Shown one piece after another: positions 22,690 through 33,656 of a stretch of 64,000 nt of DNA; the stretch's first letter is position 1; the number at the start of each line of letters is the position of its first letter. Source of the DNA: Malurus cyaneus samueli (Eukaryota > Chordata > Aves > Passeriformes > Maluridae); assembly GCA_009741485.1 (NCBI GenBank), contig VKON01002658.1:1480831-1544830 (forward strand), given 5' to 3'. Made by a program: the position numbers and the translations under genes. Below the pieces are notes generated by a model. That model saw only the letters and a program-made list of their open reading frames with translations. It did no database searches and was not told the origin of the DNA.

Positions 22690-25470
22690 TAGGTGCACTT
22701 CCAACTGCGGCACAGCACTGCCACAGGGTGATGGCACCCACCGGGATGCACAGGGGATCTGCTGGGAAATGCCTGGATGCTCTGCCTGGCGGCATGCCCT
22801 GATCCCTCCACAATTCCTGCTTTCTGGTGGTGATGCTTCTGAGATCCGAGGAACGGGCAGCGCCTCGGTGACGGTGTGCTTGGCTGCTCTGTGCGCTCTT
22901 GTCCTGTCCAGGACTCTCATACTCGCTGTTTTAACACCATTCCGAAAGCTCTCCCAGGCTCCAGTGGGAACATGGGCTGCACATCCAAACCTCAAGATGG
23001 GATTATATAAAACTCTTGATTTTTGTTTTTGTTGCAGCTCCCGGCACAGACAGATCACAACCCCCAATTGGTTCAAGTTAACTCTGGCCGAATTCCCAAA
23101 AGGAATTTCACCGACCCTGCAGGTGAGTTGCAAAGATATTCACAGACACCAATATTTACAGCCTATCAGTGAAGGCGAGAAATGAGTTATAAACAGTAAA
23201 AGGGTGAAAAGAAGATTTTGCTCGGGACATATAAGAGGAAGCAGAAATAGCTCAGCTTGAGCAGAACATTGTTCTGGTTATGAAACCCTGCTAATTCCAG
23301 GTGTGTTTGTGGAGAGACAGCTGGTGGATCTCGGGCTTGCCTCTTTCAAGCAAACCAAACCCCAGGTACCAAGGAAGTGGGGTTGCCAGGACTACACCTC
23401 AAGATGGGATTGTTCTTGAAATCACTGTGATTTGGTTTTTTTTGTTGCAAACTCCTTGGCTATTTCCCAATCCCCCAGTTGGGTTCGGCCTGGCTCTGCA
23501 ATTCCCAACGGAATTCACTTGCAGTGCAGTTTCAAAGATATTCTCAACAATATTTTAGCAGCCACAGGAGGCTGAGAGTGAGTTATAAACATTAATAACG
23601 GTGTGAAAGTGAATTTTTACTGGAACATAAGAAGAAACACTCAGACTCTGAGTACGCACGTAGCGCCGGATGAACCCTGCTAAATTCCAGTGTGTTGTAG
23701 AAGAGCAGCTCTGACTGGTGTTACTTCCAAGCAGCCAACCCCAGGTACCAATGGGAACGGGCTGCACACACTCAAGATGGGATTTTATAAAATCCCTTGT
23801 GATTTGTTTGTGTGCAGCTCCCGGCTATCCAGTCCACCCGGTTCATTAGTCTCGTGGCTCTGCAATTCCCAAAAGTGAATTCACTGCAGGTTGCAGTTGA
23901 AAAGGGATTCACACCAATATTTAGCAGCCCTACAGGAGGCTGAGGAGGTAAGTTTATAAACACAAAGGTGAAGAAATTTTGCTGGAGTGTAAGAAGAAAA
24001 ATAGCTCAGCTCTGAGCAGCACGGTGGTTCTGATGAAAACCCTGCAATTCCAGTTGTTTGTGAGAGGAGAGCTGCTGAGTGGCTTGGCTCTTCTCAAGGA
24101 ACCAGCCCCAGTACCAATGGAACGTGGGAGCTGGCACAACACCTCAAGTGGCTTTTGTAAACCTCTGATGATTTTGGTTTTCCGCGCAGCTTTGGCTGTC
24201 CCAGTCCCCCTAGTCAGTTCAGTCTCTGGCTCTGCCAATTCCAAAGGGAATTCATGGCAGTGCAGTTTGCAAAAGATAACTCACCAATTATTTAGCCAGG
24301 CCTACGGTGAGTGCTGAGGAATGACGTTTAAAAATTAAAACGTGTGAAAAGAGATTTTGCTGGGAACATAAGAGAGAAAACAGCTTAACTCTAGCAGAGC
24401 CATCCATTAGGCCGGAGAAACCCTGCTAATCCGGTTTTTTGTGAGGATGAGAAGCGGGATCTGGGCTGGCTCTTTCAAGCAACCAACCCCAAACAATGGG
24501 AATGTGGCCTGGCACACACCTCAAGACGTGGATTTTCTAAAATCCCTGTGATTTTGTTTTTTTGTGCCAGCTCCCGGCTTTGATCCCAGTCACCCATTCA
24601 GTTCAGCTCGCTCTGCAATCCCCCAAAGGAATTCACATGCAGGTGCAGTTTGCAGAAAGAAGTCTCACAACCTATATAGTTAGTCTAGCCTACAGCCGTA
24701 GAGGCTTGAGGAGGAGCAAATGAGCTTTGATTCCTGTGTATGGAATATAATATTCTAAGTGAAGAGAAGGGTGAATAAAGACTAACTGTGCGTAAGTGAA
24801 AGAAAGACAGCTCCAGAACCCTCGAGTAGCAAGTTAGCTTCTGGGGGATGAAAAGTGCTTCTAGGAGACTATCCACGAGGACTGTTGCGTTTTTGTCCGA
24901 GGAGCGTAGGAGAGCTAGCGAGCTGGGCTTGGCTACTTCAAGCAGCCAACCCCAAGTTGGACTGGGAAATGTCCAGATGCTGACAGCTCCTTCTTTTTGA
25001 CTGTCCTAATCTGTGTATACTTGGCGCTGTGGGCACACCAACGCAAAAGGCTGGCAGGATTTATATTAAATCCTGCTGGAATTTTGTTCGTCCCAGACGA
25101 GGATACACCGGACACTGATCCCATCTCACACCCAGTTGCAGTTCGAGTTGCAGGTCTCCCTGGCTCTTCAATTCCACAAAAGAAATCACCTGCAAGGTGC
25201 CACGTTATGCAAAGAGAGATTTCTTCGACCAAATATTTAGCAGCTTGACCAGCTTGATGTCTGCCCGCCCGAGTGAAAGTTTATAGATAACGAGTAAAAG
25301 GTGAGGAAAGAGATCTCTTAACTAAAGCTGGCGAAGAGCAGCTCGAAGTTGACTAGAGCAGACAAATCGGGTCTGCAATGAAACTCTGCTAAATTCCACG
25401 TAGTGTTTTGTGAGCATATGCTATAGCAGGCTGCCTGAGCTGCAGTTTGCCTTCTTTCCAAGCAAGCCAC
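22690..25470 (+). repeat. ~380-bp satellite array at the right outer end
   Basis: CAAGATGGGATTTTATAAAA-like anchors lie at 22993, 23400, 23773, 24144 and 24522 (spacings 371-407), with degraded units beyond (near 24.94 and 25.45 kb). Each unit also has CAGCTCCCGGC, AATTCACNTGCAG, ACCAATATTTAGCAG and GTGAAAAGAGATTTTGCTGG. The sequence is error-rich. At least one reverse copy is in the left arm at 3420-3690 and a more degraded one at about 1290-1530. Confidence 0.88.
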
Positions 25471-26030
25471 ACTGATCTTTATTATTTCTGCCTTCTAGTC
25501 CTTTCCCAACGGAAGCCAAGACTAGAGACTTTTGACACCGGCTACAAAATCTCCGTTCCGACTGATATATACCACGCTGTCTGCTGCGCGTGCCCAGGCT
25601 CTGCCAACCAAACCTCCTGAAAAATAAAACAATTGAATCCCATTTTATGCTTACCTAGCAACAATTCTTTCTGCCTAGGTTGGTAGTTCTTTCCCGATAG
25701 AGTTTTTGGGAAAAATGTCGAGAAATAGGCCCGATCACTGTTGATCTGTTTGGTTGAACAAGCAGAAGGAAGGAAAAGTGATTTTTTCCCCAGAGTCATC
25801 AGAGTTTTGCAGGAATCGCGAGCGTCGTGGTCTCGCTAGTCATTCTCCTCTCCCGCAGGAATGAGCTGAACAACAGAGTTGTTAAAGAGTGGGGATGAGG
25901 AGGTGGATGATATATAAATATGTCACATTATGGAATGAGAACGAACCGATCCAATCTTTACGTATTTTCCCCGTAGTGGAAATAGTATTGGAGAGGTCAC
26001 TTGTCCGCTCCGTCTTAGGATCTGGACCTA
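25471..26030. other. Noisy outer flank of the right arm
   Basis: Error-rich sequence after the satellite array, with no gene or repeat recognised. Quality becomes normal at about 26.04 kb. Confidence 0.5.
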
Positions 26031-26919
26031 TCCAGTGACATTTCCAATTCTCCTATCTTGCGGGAAAGCAAAAAGCAGGTTTTTATTCAATTGCGGTAAT
26101 GAAAAAGCAAAGAGAGAGAATAAAAAAAAAAACCCCAAAAAAACCCTGATCCTGATCTCTTCAATCCCATTATGGACAGTGGGATTTGAGGGAAAACAGT
26201 CACTTGTAGGATAAATCCCAGAGGAAGCAATCACACAGGATAGAGGGATTGAATTTATGGAATTATGGAATGGGCACTATAAATTCTCAGATTTCACATC
26301 CTGACTTTTTTTTTTCCCTGTGTTGTTGTTTGGTTATTCCCTCCCAAACACAAACTGAAGGGCTCAAATAACAACCTCAGGCTCCTCCCTGCAACACCAA
26401 CCCAACTGGAAAAGGTTTTGGGGATGGATTTATCTGGAAAAATCTACTCAAGGCTGGAGGAAAAGGCTCATTGAACAGCTCTGATTGTTCTGCTGAGGAT
26501 TGAAATCCTCATTTTCAACTTGGTGTGAGCCAAGAATGATAAAATGAAATGGGAAGCGAAAAAACCCTAAAAAAAAACCCTTAAAAAACCTTAATGAGTT
26601 CTCACCAAGCTGCTTTGCTGTTTGTCATTTACTGCTCCAACCCTAAGAGTTGCAATTAAGAGCGAGCTCTGATTAATGCCTGGAAGTGGGAAATTCATTA
26701 GGGAGCAAAAGCTGGGAAGAAGGACCCAAAAGCTTCTAGAAAAATGCATAAAATTGATAAATTTGGTGCGTGAAGAGCTTGGATTTGTGTTCAAATAAAT
26801 GAGCAGGAGATTTCTGTGCAGTGCTGAGGTGGGGAGTGATACAATGAGGAAATCTGAAAAAAAGCTGCAACAATGAGAGCGGCCCCGTTTCCATCCCTAA
26901 AAGGATTTCATCCCTGAAA
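26031..26919. other. Non-coding DNA, nothing recognised
   Basis: Ordinary AT-moderate sequence between the palindrome and the A-rich array. No exon-like frame, TE or RNA gene seen. Confidence 0.5.
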
Positions 26920-27295
26920 TGAAAAAAAAAAGTAAAAAATGTAAAAAATGTAAAAAAAAGGTAAAAATTAAAAAATAAAGTAAAAATGTAAAAAATGTAA
27001 AATATAAAAATGAAAAATATTAAAAATATAAAAAATATAAAATGTAAAAAGTTAAAAATGTAAAATGTAAAAATGTAAGATGTAAAAAAAAATGTAAAAA
27101 TAATGTAAAAAAATGTAAAATTAAAAATGTAAAAATGTAAAAAATAAAAAAATGTAAAAATGTAAAAATGTAAAAAAAAAAAAAAAAAAATTAAAAAAAA
27201 AAATTTGTAAAAAGTAGAGTAAAAAATGTAAAAAGTTAAAAATGGTAAAAATGTAAAAAAATGTAAAAATATAAAAAAAATGTAAAAAAAGAACC
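26920..27295 (+). repeat. A-rich simple repeat, (TGTAAAAA)n-like
   Basis: About 375 bp of TGTAAAAA units of variable length, including an A run of about 18 at 27172-27190. The minus strand is open over it with F, Y and I codons only (a chance frame). Confidence 0.95.
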
Positions 27296-30200
27296 GCAAA
27301 AATTACAATGAACCAGAAAAAAAATTAAATTGTACCGTGACAGATTTGGATCTGTTTGTTCAAAAAATGATCAAGAGTGGCTTTGGCAAATCACAACATT
27401 TATAGGGAGAAGAGCAGGGACTGGAGACATGTTTTATTAGCAAAAAAAAAAATGAAATAATGACCAAAGACAGGAAGCACTAGTCAGACAACTGAATTTA
27501 AGAGTCTCTGGTTTTTAATAGTAAGGATGATTAACCACTGGGAAAAAAAAAATGGCCAAAGGGAGCAGTGAATTTTCCCTTTTGAAGTGTTCAAACGGAG
27601 ATGAAATGCTTTTCCTGAAAGAATTGCTGTGATCCTGGTGAAATCCATGCTCCAGAGGAGGTCAGATGTGATGATGGGATGGCTCCTTTTGGTCTTAAGG
27701 GCTCATTCCCACGGAGCTGGGAACTGAAATTTGTATTTGGGAAGGAGCAAGGGATGTTTTAAAGCAAGTATAAAAGCCGTGTAATGAAAAATGAGAACTT
27801 TACCCATGAGAAGAGAATGCCCATCTCAACTCACATAGTTTTTCCTAAGATGGAAATGCAGGATTTTCATCAGATTTGCTTTGGACACTTTCTAAATGCT
27901 TTTTTCTTTTTCCATCAGGTGAAAGATTACCACGGTGTAATTTTAAGATGATTGTTCTACCTTTGTGTGCATTTTCCCTGCACCCAGAAAGGAAATTCAC
28001 ATCTTCAAAGTGAACTGAACTCCGAATTTCAACTGGAGCAAAGCTCTAAGAACCATAAACACTGCCTTGTCCACATGAAAGGAAAAAAAAAGCAAAGAGC
28101 CAAACCAAAAACCCCAAAATTGCTGTTGTTTTAACCTGTACGTGGTGTGTGAACGTTTCCAAACAGCTGAATTCATCCACAGCTTCTCTGGAAGCACCAA
28201 AACCTCAAATCTTTTGCAGATTTTGCAACGTGGAGAAGAGTTGGATGTTTTCAGAGAGCCATAAATCTCACCAAGAGGCTGCCAGGGAAGAGCCACAACC
28301 ACTGGGAAGGAATTTTCCTGACAAAACCTCCCAATTCCCGACTGGGAAGATCAAAAAGAGCTCCCTCAGCACCAACCCAACCCCAAACAGGAGTCTCCTC
28401 TATTTTTCCTAAATGCTCCATTGCTGGAGGAGCTGCAGCCTTTTGTGCTGAAGAATTTCAAAATTTCCCATTCATGTTCCATGCAGACATCAAAGGGAAA
28501 CATCCAACTTCCCTGGGGCTAACTTCAGAGCATCCATCCCTGCCTAATGTTCAGTAATTCACGGAAAAAAAAAAGGAACTGCAGGACGCCCACAAGACAT
28601 TCTGCACATATTTCCATAATTCTGCTGAATTGCTGCTCCTGTTGCACAAAAAAAAATCAGCACCAGGATGCTCCAGTGGCATCTCCAGCCTGGATTTTGC
28701 TGTTTTTGTTGTCATCCTGCTTTAGGGGCACCAAAATTGTGTGGATTCAAATAGAAAATGTTCACAAGGAGTTGGAATGGCACAGAGGAGGGAGAAATCG
28801 GCATCGCCTCTGCCAATTTGGGAAATTTTTTTTAAAACTTTTAATTGTTAAATGTTTATTTTGCTGCCTGCTCCCCCTCAGGCCTCACTAGAAAATGATG
28901 CAAAAGGCACATTTATCAAGAAAAACTGCCATGTCTCCTTCCTGGAGATGTTGATTATGGAATTTATACATTTTCCTCAAACATTCTAAAAACCCTGGGA
29001 TGCTGTGCCTGTAACAAGAAGTACCTTTCACTCACTTTTTTGGCACTGAAATATGCTTTGAAGGTTCAGTTGCCTGGCACGTTGATTTTGTTTTTACAGT
29101 AAAATTAAAGAGGATTGGGACACATTGTATTAATCTGGAGGAGCAGACAGAACCTGCTCCAAAATCCCCCGAGCAGAATGGAGGAAAAAAGAGCAACAAA
29201 AGACATTCAGTGCCTTCCTCAAGGTCACACAAGAATCTGTTGCAGGGCAGGGTTGAGTTCCCAAAGCCTCAGCCCTCTCAAGCCCTGGAAAAAGCAATGA
29301 AACAGGAGAATGTGCTAAATTTGGCACGGCCTTTTAAATGATGCATCGCTGGGAGAGAACAGAACCTGCACTCACGCTAACCCAGACACTGGAGGAACAC
29401 CGAGAGGAAAAGCTGCTCCTCCACCCCATTTATCTGATCACCTTAATATTTCCTAAGTCAATAAAGCCTTTCTTGGCCAGACAGCCCAACCTACAATTTG
29501 GATCTTGTTACAAATCAGACACGCTAAACCACTTTCTCCCTCAGGCTGCAGGAGATAAAAGGCAGAGTGAGAAATGTTTTTTTGGTAACTGGCTTCAGTG
29601 TAACAGCTCTGGATTTTCTTAAAAGCCTCAGCATCGATTGTTTCCTTTAAATAGCAATGGTTTACTGAGAAATCTTGTAGCCCTTTGAAAGCACAAGGTT
29701 TTTCTGAAGTAGAGAAAGGAGCAAAAACTGCCCTGCCAAGGGATATTTGTCAGAGAGTTTTGGACGTGCGGTCCTGGCAAAACGCTTTGAAACCAGAGTT
29801 AAGTTACTGCTGGTGCTGAAGGGCTGAGAGGGGAAATTTGGGAGATGGAGAGGAAATGAAAGCGTGGATAGACACGGAACAATCCTGGGATTCAGCTCCA
29901 GCTTGTGTTTCATCCAGCAGCTCGAGTCAGAGCTGCAGTTTGTGTGAAACCAGAGGAGCTCCGAGCTCCTGGAGCACAGGGCAGCAGAGTTGGTGTGGCC
30001 CTGCACCACTCGGGGAAAATGAGCAGAAGGATTAATGTCAGGAGGTAAATCCTCATGAAAACTAGTTTTCCAGGGAATTTTCCAAGGATGGTGGCATTTG
30101 GGCTGTTTGGAGTGACACAGGAGCTCCCTTTTCCACTCTCATCCCTCCCCTTTTCTCTGCCACATTTTCACATGGAAAACCATCCCAGCCTTGTTCATAA

Positions 30201-31359
30201 GGCTGTGATAAAAGAACTGAAACATCTCCCCGAGGCCTTCTGCAAACTGAACTCCAACAGATAAAAAAAGCAGCGTTTTCAGTTGGCCTGGGAAAGTTCC
30301 TGCACATTTTGGAAGCCCCTGCCCTTCTGTCCTGTCCAACAGCCACTTGTACAAGGCACAATTACACAGTTACTGTTACAAGGTTTGCAGTTACACAAAA
30401 AATGTGTTTTTATCCGTGTTTACACAAATCCTGAAACCCCAAACCATTTGCATTCAAATTCCACCACCTGCTAGTGTGACACAGTGCCAACTAATAATTT
30501 AATATACATGGTCCCAACTATTAATTTAATTTAATATAAACACTTGGGTTTACGATGAACTTTTAGAAGGAGCAATGGAGTTAACATTTCCACAAGTCAC
30601 TCTTGGAGTCCATATTTTAGCAGTTCCTGGGCAGTTTCTGCCTACTTTGGGCCAGAAATTCGAATTCCAAGCAGTTGGCAGCACTGGCAGTGCTCTGCTG
30701 GAAGCTCCTCACCCTCCAAAGCTGCAGTGGAGTATGGACATGGAAAAAGGAGGGGAAGGAAGCATCCAAGGGGATGCACAGCCTTGTTTTCTCCTGGCTG
30801 GGGACCAGAAAAAAAGCAGAGCACAAATTCTAATTTACCATAAAACCAGCCAGTGAAACAAGCTTCTTCTTCATCTCCCAGCACAAATCTGGGTATCCAC
30901 CAAAAATCCAGGCAGTCACTGCTCCATCTCCACTGGGAATAGGAGCCTGGAGTCTCCCAGCTGTCCCAAAAGGGAATTCCACCCCCAGGGCACAGATGCT
31001 GCTCCATTTACACCTCAAACCCCTTTCCAGTGGGGTTCTTATGATCCCAAATCTTTCCAGGCTGCTCCACGAAGCTGAACTGTTTGAGCTGCACACACAG
31101 AGAGCTCTGAGCACCATTCCAGCTCAGCTCAGCTCGTCAATCTCTGCCTGTTTTTTCTGAACACAGATTTTATAAGCTGAACAAACTTTCCAGAACGGTT
31201 ATTCCAAAGCAGCTGAGAGTTGGGAACTCGATGCCTGACCAGGGCCAGGCTCCAGCACACACTGGGAAAATTCTGTTTTCCCACTTCAGAACAAGCTCCT
31301 CTCACTGGCCTGCTCCCATTGCATCAAAACACTTCCTGGCTCTGAAAACTTTTAATTCA
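27296..31359. other. Non-coding DNA, probably YPEL2 intron 2
   Basis: About 4 kb with no recognised exon. I looked for the next YPEL2 exons (peptides SFQGSQGRAYLFNS, NVGCGPAEERVLLTG and KYIIELAHMIKDNGW) on the minus strand and did not find them. No TE recognised apart from the CR1 that follows. Confidence 0.5.
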
Positions 31360-31550
31360 GTTTATCCTAAGACTCTCAAGAGTTGGAAGGGACCCATCAG
31401 GATCATGGAATGCATCTCCTGCACAGGACACCCCAATAATCCCATCCCGTGCCTGAGAGCGTTGTCCAAATGCTCCTTGAATTCAGACAGATCTGGTGCT
31501 GTGACCAAACCCTGGGGAGCCTCTTTCCAATGCTTTAAGGGGGTGAAAAG
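31360..31550 (-). mobile_element. CR1 LINE 3' fragment
   Basis: Shows the CR1 3' signature in reverse: GAGTTGGAAGGGACCCATCA, AGGATCAT, CTGCACAGGACA, GAGAGCGTTGTCCAAATGCT and CTGGGGAGCCT. A 5'-truncated copy, as usual for CR1, lying just downstream of the YPEL2 exon. Confidence 0.85.
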
Positions 31551-31812
31551 TGGATTTTCAGATCCACTATCAAAGTTTGAGGATGGAGAAGCAGAATGTT
31601 CAACCCAAACCTCCTCTGACACAGCTCCAGCCATTCCCTGGTCACCAGAATGACGAGATCAACACCAGCCCCTCCACTGCCCCTTAGGAGGACACTGAAC
31701 ACCCCAAAATCACTCAAAGCAAACCCAGCAGCTCACAAATCAATCCTTTGGGCTGAGAGCCCGTTTTCTGTGATAAAAAGCAGAAAAACCAGGTAAAAAG
31801 CCAAGCACCTAC

Positions 31813-31929
31813 CTTAGAAATGAGCTCATCGTGGTTGGCCAGGTGAGCCCTGCAGTGGATGCAGCTGTAGGTCCTGTGGCACGAAGGCAGATAAGCCTGG
31901 AAAGTCTTGGACCTCGTCATCTTCACCAT
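31813..31929 (-). CDS. YPEL2: YPEL2 coding exon (residues 1-39), 5' part of the gene
   Basis: Encodes the N-terminus of a Yippee-like protein: [20 protein letters not shown], then YSCIHC, and it ends DELISK at a GTAGGT donor (31807-31812). C23 and C26 form the first half of the Yippee zinc-binding CxxC pair; the second half is in exons not seen here. R6 and S16 fit YPEL2 rather than YPEL1 as I know the family, and the position next to GDPD1 supports this. Yippee proteins are small (about 119 residues), very conserved, and found in nucleus and centrosome/spindle. The reading frame is open upstream of the ATG but has no other in-frame ATG, so this start is kept. The later coding exons (SFQGSQGRAYLFNS onward) were not found between 1 and 31,812. 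Confidence 0.95.
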
Positions 31930-32077
31930 TGGAGCCACTGAGCGCTGGCTGAACTCGGGGGTGGCCCAGGAGGCGCTCCCGCAGGACGGGTCGCACGGGA
32001 AACACCGCAACACGCAGGTAAAGGCCGTGGTTTGGCAGGGGTCGGGTGTGTGGGGCGGGCTCCACACGCTGCTGATG
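31930..32077 (-). other. YPEL2: YPEL2 exon 2, probable 5' UTR part
   Basis: On the minus strand the exon containing the start codon probably begins at 32077, just after the pyrimidine-rich acceptor CTCCTCCTGTGCAG. The segment is GC-rich compared with the flanking intron, as expected for a 5' UTR. Another AG closer to the ATG could be used instead, so the 5' boundary is tentative. Confidence 0.5.
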
Positions 32078-33140
32078 CTGCACAGGAGGAGATTTGGGCA
32101 CGGGGAACGGGGGATTTCACACCGACCTGCGGGAGGGGGAAATAAAACACTCAGCTGGGGATTTAGGGTTTGAGCCAGAGCAGGGGATGGGGGGACTAGA
32201 TCAGGAGGACAGAGATTTATTCAGTGCTGGCTGCCCTCACACCTCCCTGCTGCTGTTATTTCCATCCTTTTTCCAGCACCTAATGGGTCTGGAAATGCTG
32301 CAGAGGTGGGAAGATGCCGGGATGGTTCCCAGAACTCACCACCACAGTGGGGAGCAGACCAGCCCTGCTGTCCCCTGGCTGACTCACTGCTGTGACACCC
32401 CAGAAGCCACCCCAGGGAGCTGGACCTGGGTTTTCTGAGCCATCAAACCAGCTTTCCTCTCCATCCTGCCCTACTTTCCACATGGGAAATGGAGAATTCC
32501 TTCACTGCGCTCTCCTTATAACTCCCCACAAGCTCTAAAGGTAGAAGCTACTCCATAAACTGCACTCCAGTATTTTATTTTTTTTTAATCTGAACATCTG
32601 ACAGCAGCCAAAGCAAGGCACAGCCTCTAAAGGCTACTCCTGATAGCAACAGACAGTTAAAAACCCTATTCAGGACAAAAACAGCATTTTACACTCCGAC
32701 ATCATCTGACAGCACCTGTGAGGCAGCTCAAGTCTGGGTCTCTTTTTGTAGGCAGAAATGGGATTTTCAGATCCCACATCTATCAAAGCTTTACCAGCTC
32801 CAACTGTTTCTTTTGAGGATGGAGAAGCAGAAAGGAAAAGCAGCTCCTTTCTCTCCCAGATCCGTGGCGTGTGTGCACCCTCTACGAATTAATCATCAAC
32901 TCTGGCTGCTCCTCCCAGGAGGATTTTCCTTCCCATAAAAGTGATGATTCTGCTCAGTTTTGGAGCCTGCACTTTGTGGGTCAAACATGGAACAACACCA
33001 ACTTCCCCACTACCACCAGAACCCATCCCCAAAATATAGAAAACAAGAAATAACATCCTGGGCACCCATGAAAATCCTGCCTTTAACATTTTGCCCAAAT
33101 CTTGCCATGGTTGACAAAGCAGATTTAAGGTACCCAAGCC
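32078..33140 (-). other. YPEL2 intron 1, 3' part
   Basis: Non-coding, with no TE or RNA gene recognised. The acceptor of exon 2 is at its low-coordinate end. Confidence 0.55.
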
Positions 33141-33144
33141 ATGG

Positions 33145-33370
33145 GCAAGGCCACCTTCCACTAAATCAGGGAGTCCAGAGCACTGGCCTTGGCCACAGTT
33201 TTTTCTGGGATGCCCCTGTCAGGCCTCATCCCCCTCACAGGGAAGGATTTTTTGCTGATATCCACCCTAAACCTCCTCTCAGTCAGAGTGAAGCCACTGT
33301 CACTCCCTTCTCCTGTAAAAAGTCCCCTTCTCTTTATCCTGTAGGTTCCCTGCAGGTACCACAGGGCCCA
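33145..33370 (-). mobile_element. CR1 LINE 3' fragment
   Basis: Diverged CR1 words in reverse: CACCTTCCACTAAATCAGG, TGATATCCACCCTAAACCTC, CTCAGTCAGAGTGAAGCCA and GTAAAAAGTCCCC, ending in GGTTCCCTGCAGGTACC. Lies in YPEL2 intron 1. Confidence 0.75.
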
Positions 33371-33458
33371 TGACCAAGTGCTCAGTAGGAGAGTCCAGTA
33401 AAACAACAGGATATCCTTTTTTTTTTCAGTTCCTTTTCCTCTGAAATATTTTTCAGAG

Positions 33459-33656
33459 AATATATATATTAACATATTACATTTATATATATTAACATAT
33501 TTATTATATTATATTAACAATATATTCACTATATCAATATTATATTAACATATTATATTGTATATTTATATATAAACAATATATTAGCAAAATTTATATA
33601 TATATATATATATATTAACAATATATTAACATATTTATATGCTATATATATTTTTT
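33459..33656. repeat. AT-rich tract with TATATTAACATAT units
   Basis: About 200 bp composed almost only of A and T, with repeated ATATTAACATAT words and a (TA)n core near 33595-33614. Self-complementary, able to form cruciforms. Confidence 0.92.

Larger units (their letters stand above)
13985..23240 (-). repeat. Right arm of giant inverted repeat
   Basis: Reverse complement of the left arm. Differences from the left arm are mostly single-base deletions and insertions with some substitutions. They are sparse near 15.2-17 kb and become dense beyond about 20.1 kb. It lacks the 513-bp duplication of the left arm. The variant pattern suggests either a diverged duplicate or, for the outer part, uncorrected read errors. 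Confidence 0.93.

Noticed and set aside
22769..23185. 138-codon plus frame near the right outer arm
   Set aside because: It lies in the noisy 380-bp satellite array and includes a unit boundary. No homology seen.
26736..27299. 187-codon minus frame of F, Y, I and L
   Set aside because: Translation of the (TGTAAAAA)n simple repeat.
31930..32067. Possible 46-residue N-terminal extension of YPEL2
   Set aside because: The frame is open upstream, but its first possible start is GTG and there is no in-frame ATG. YPEL2 normally starts MVKM, so it is treated as 5' UTR.
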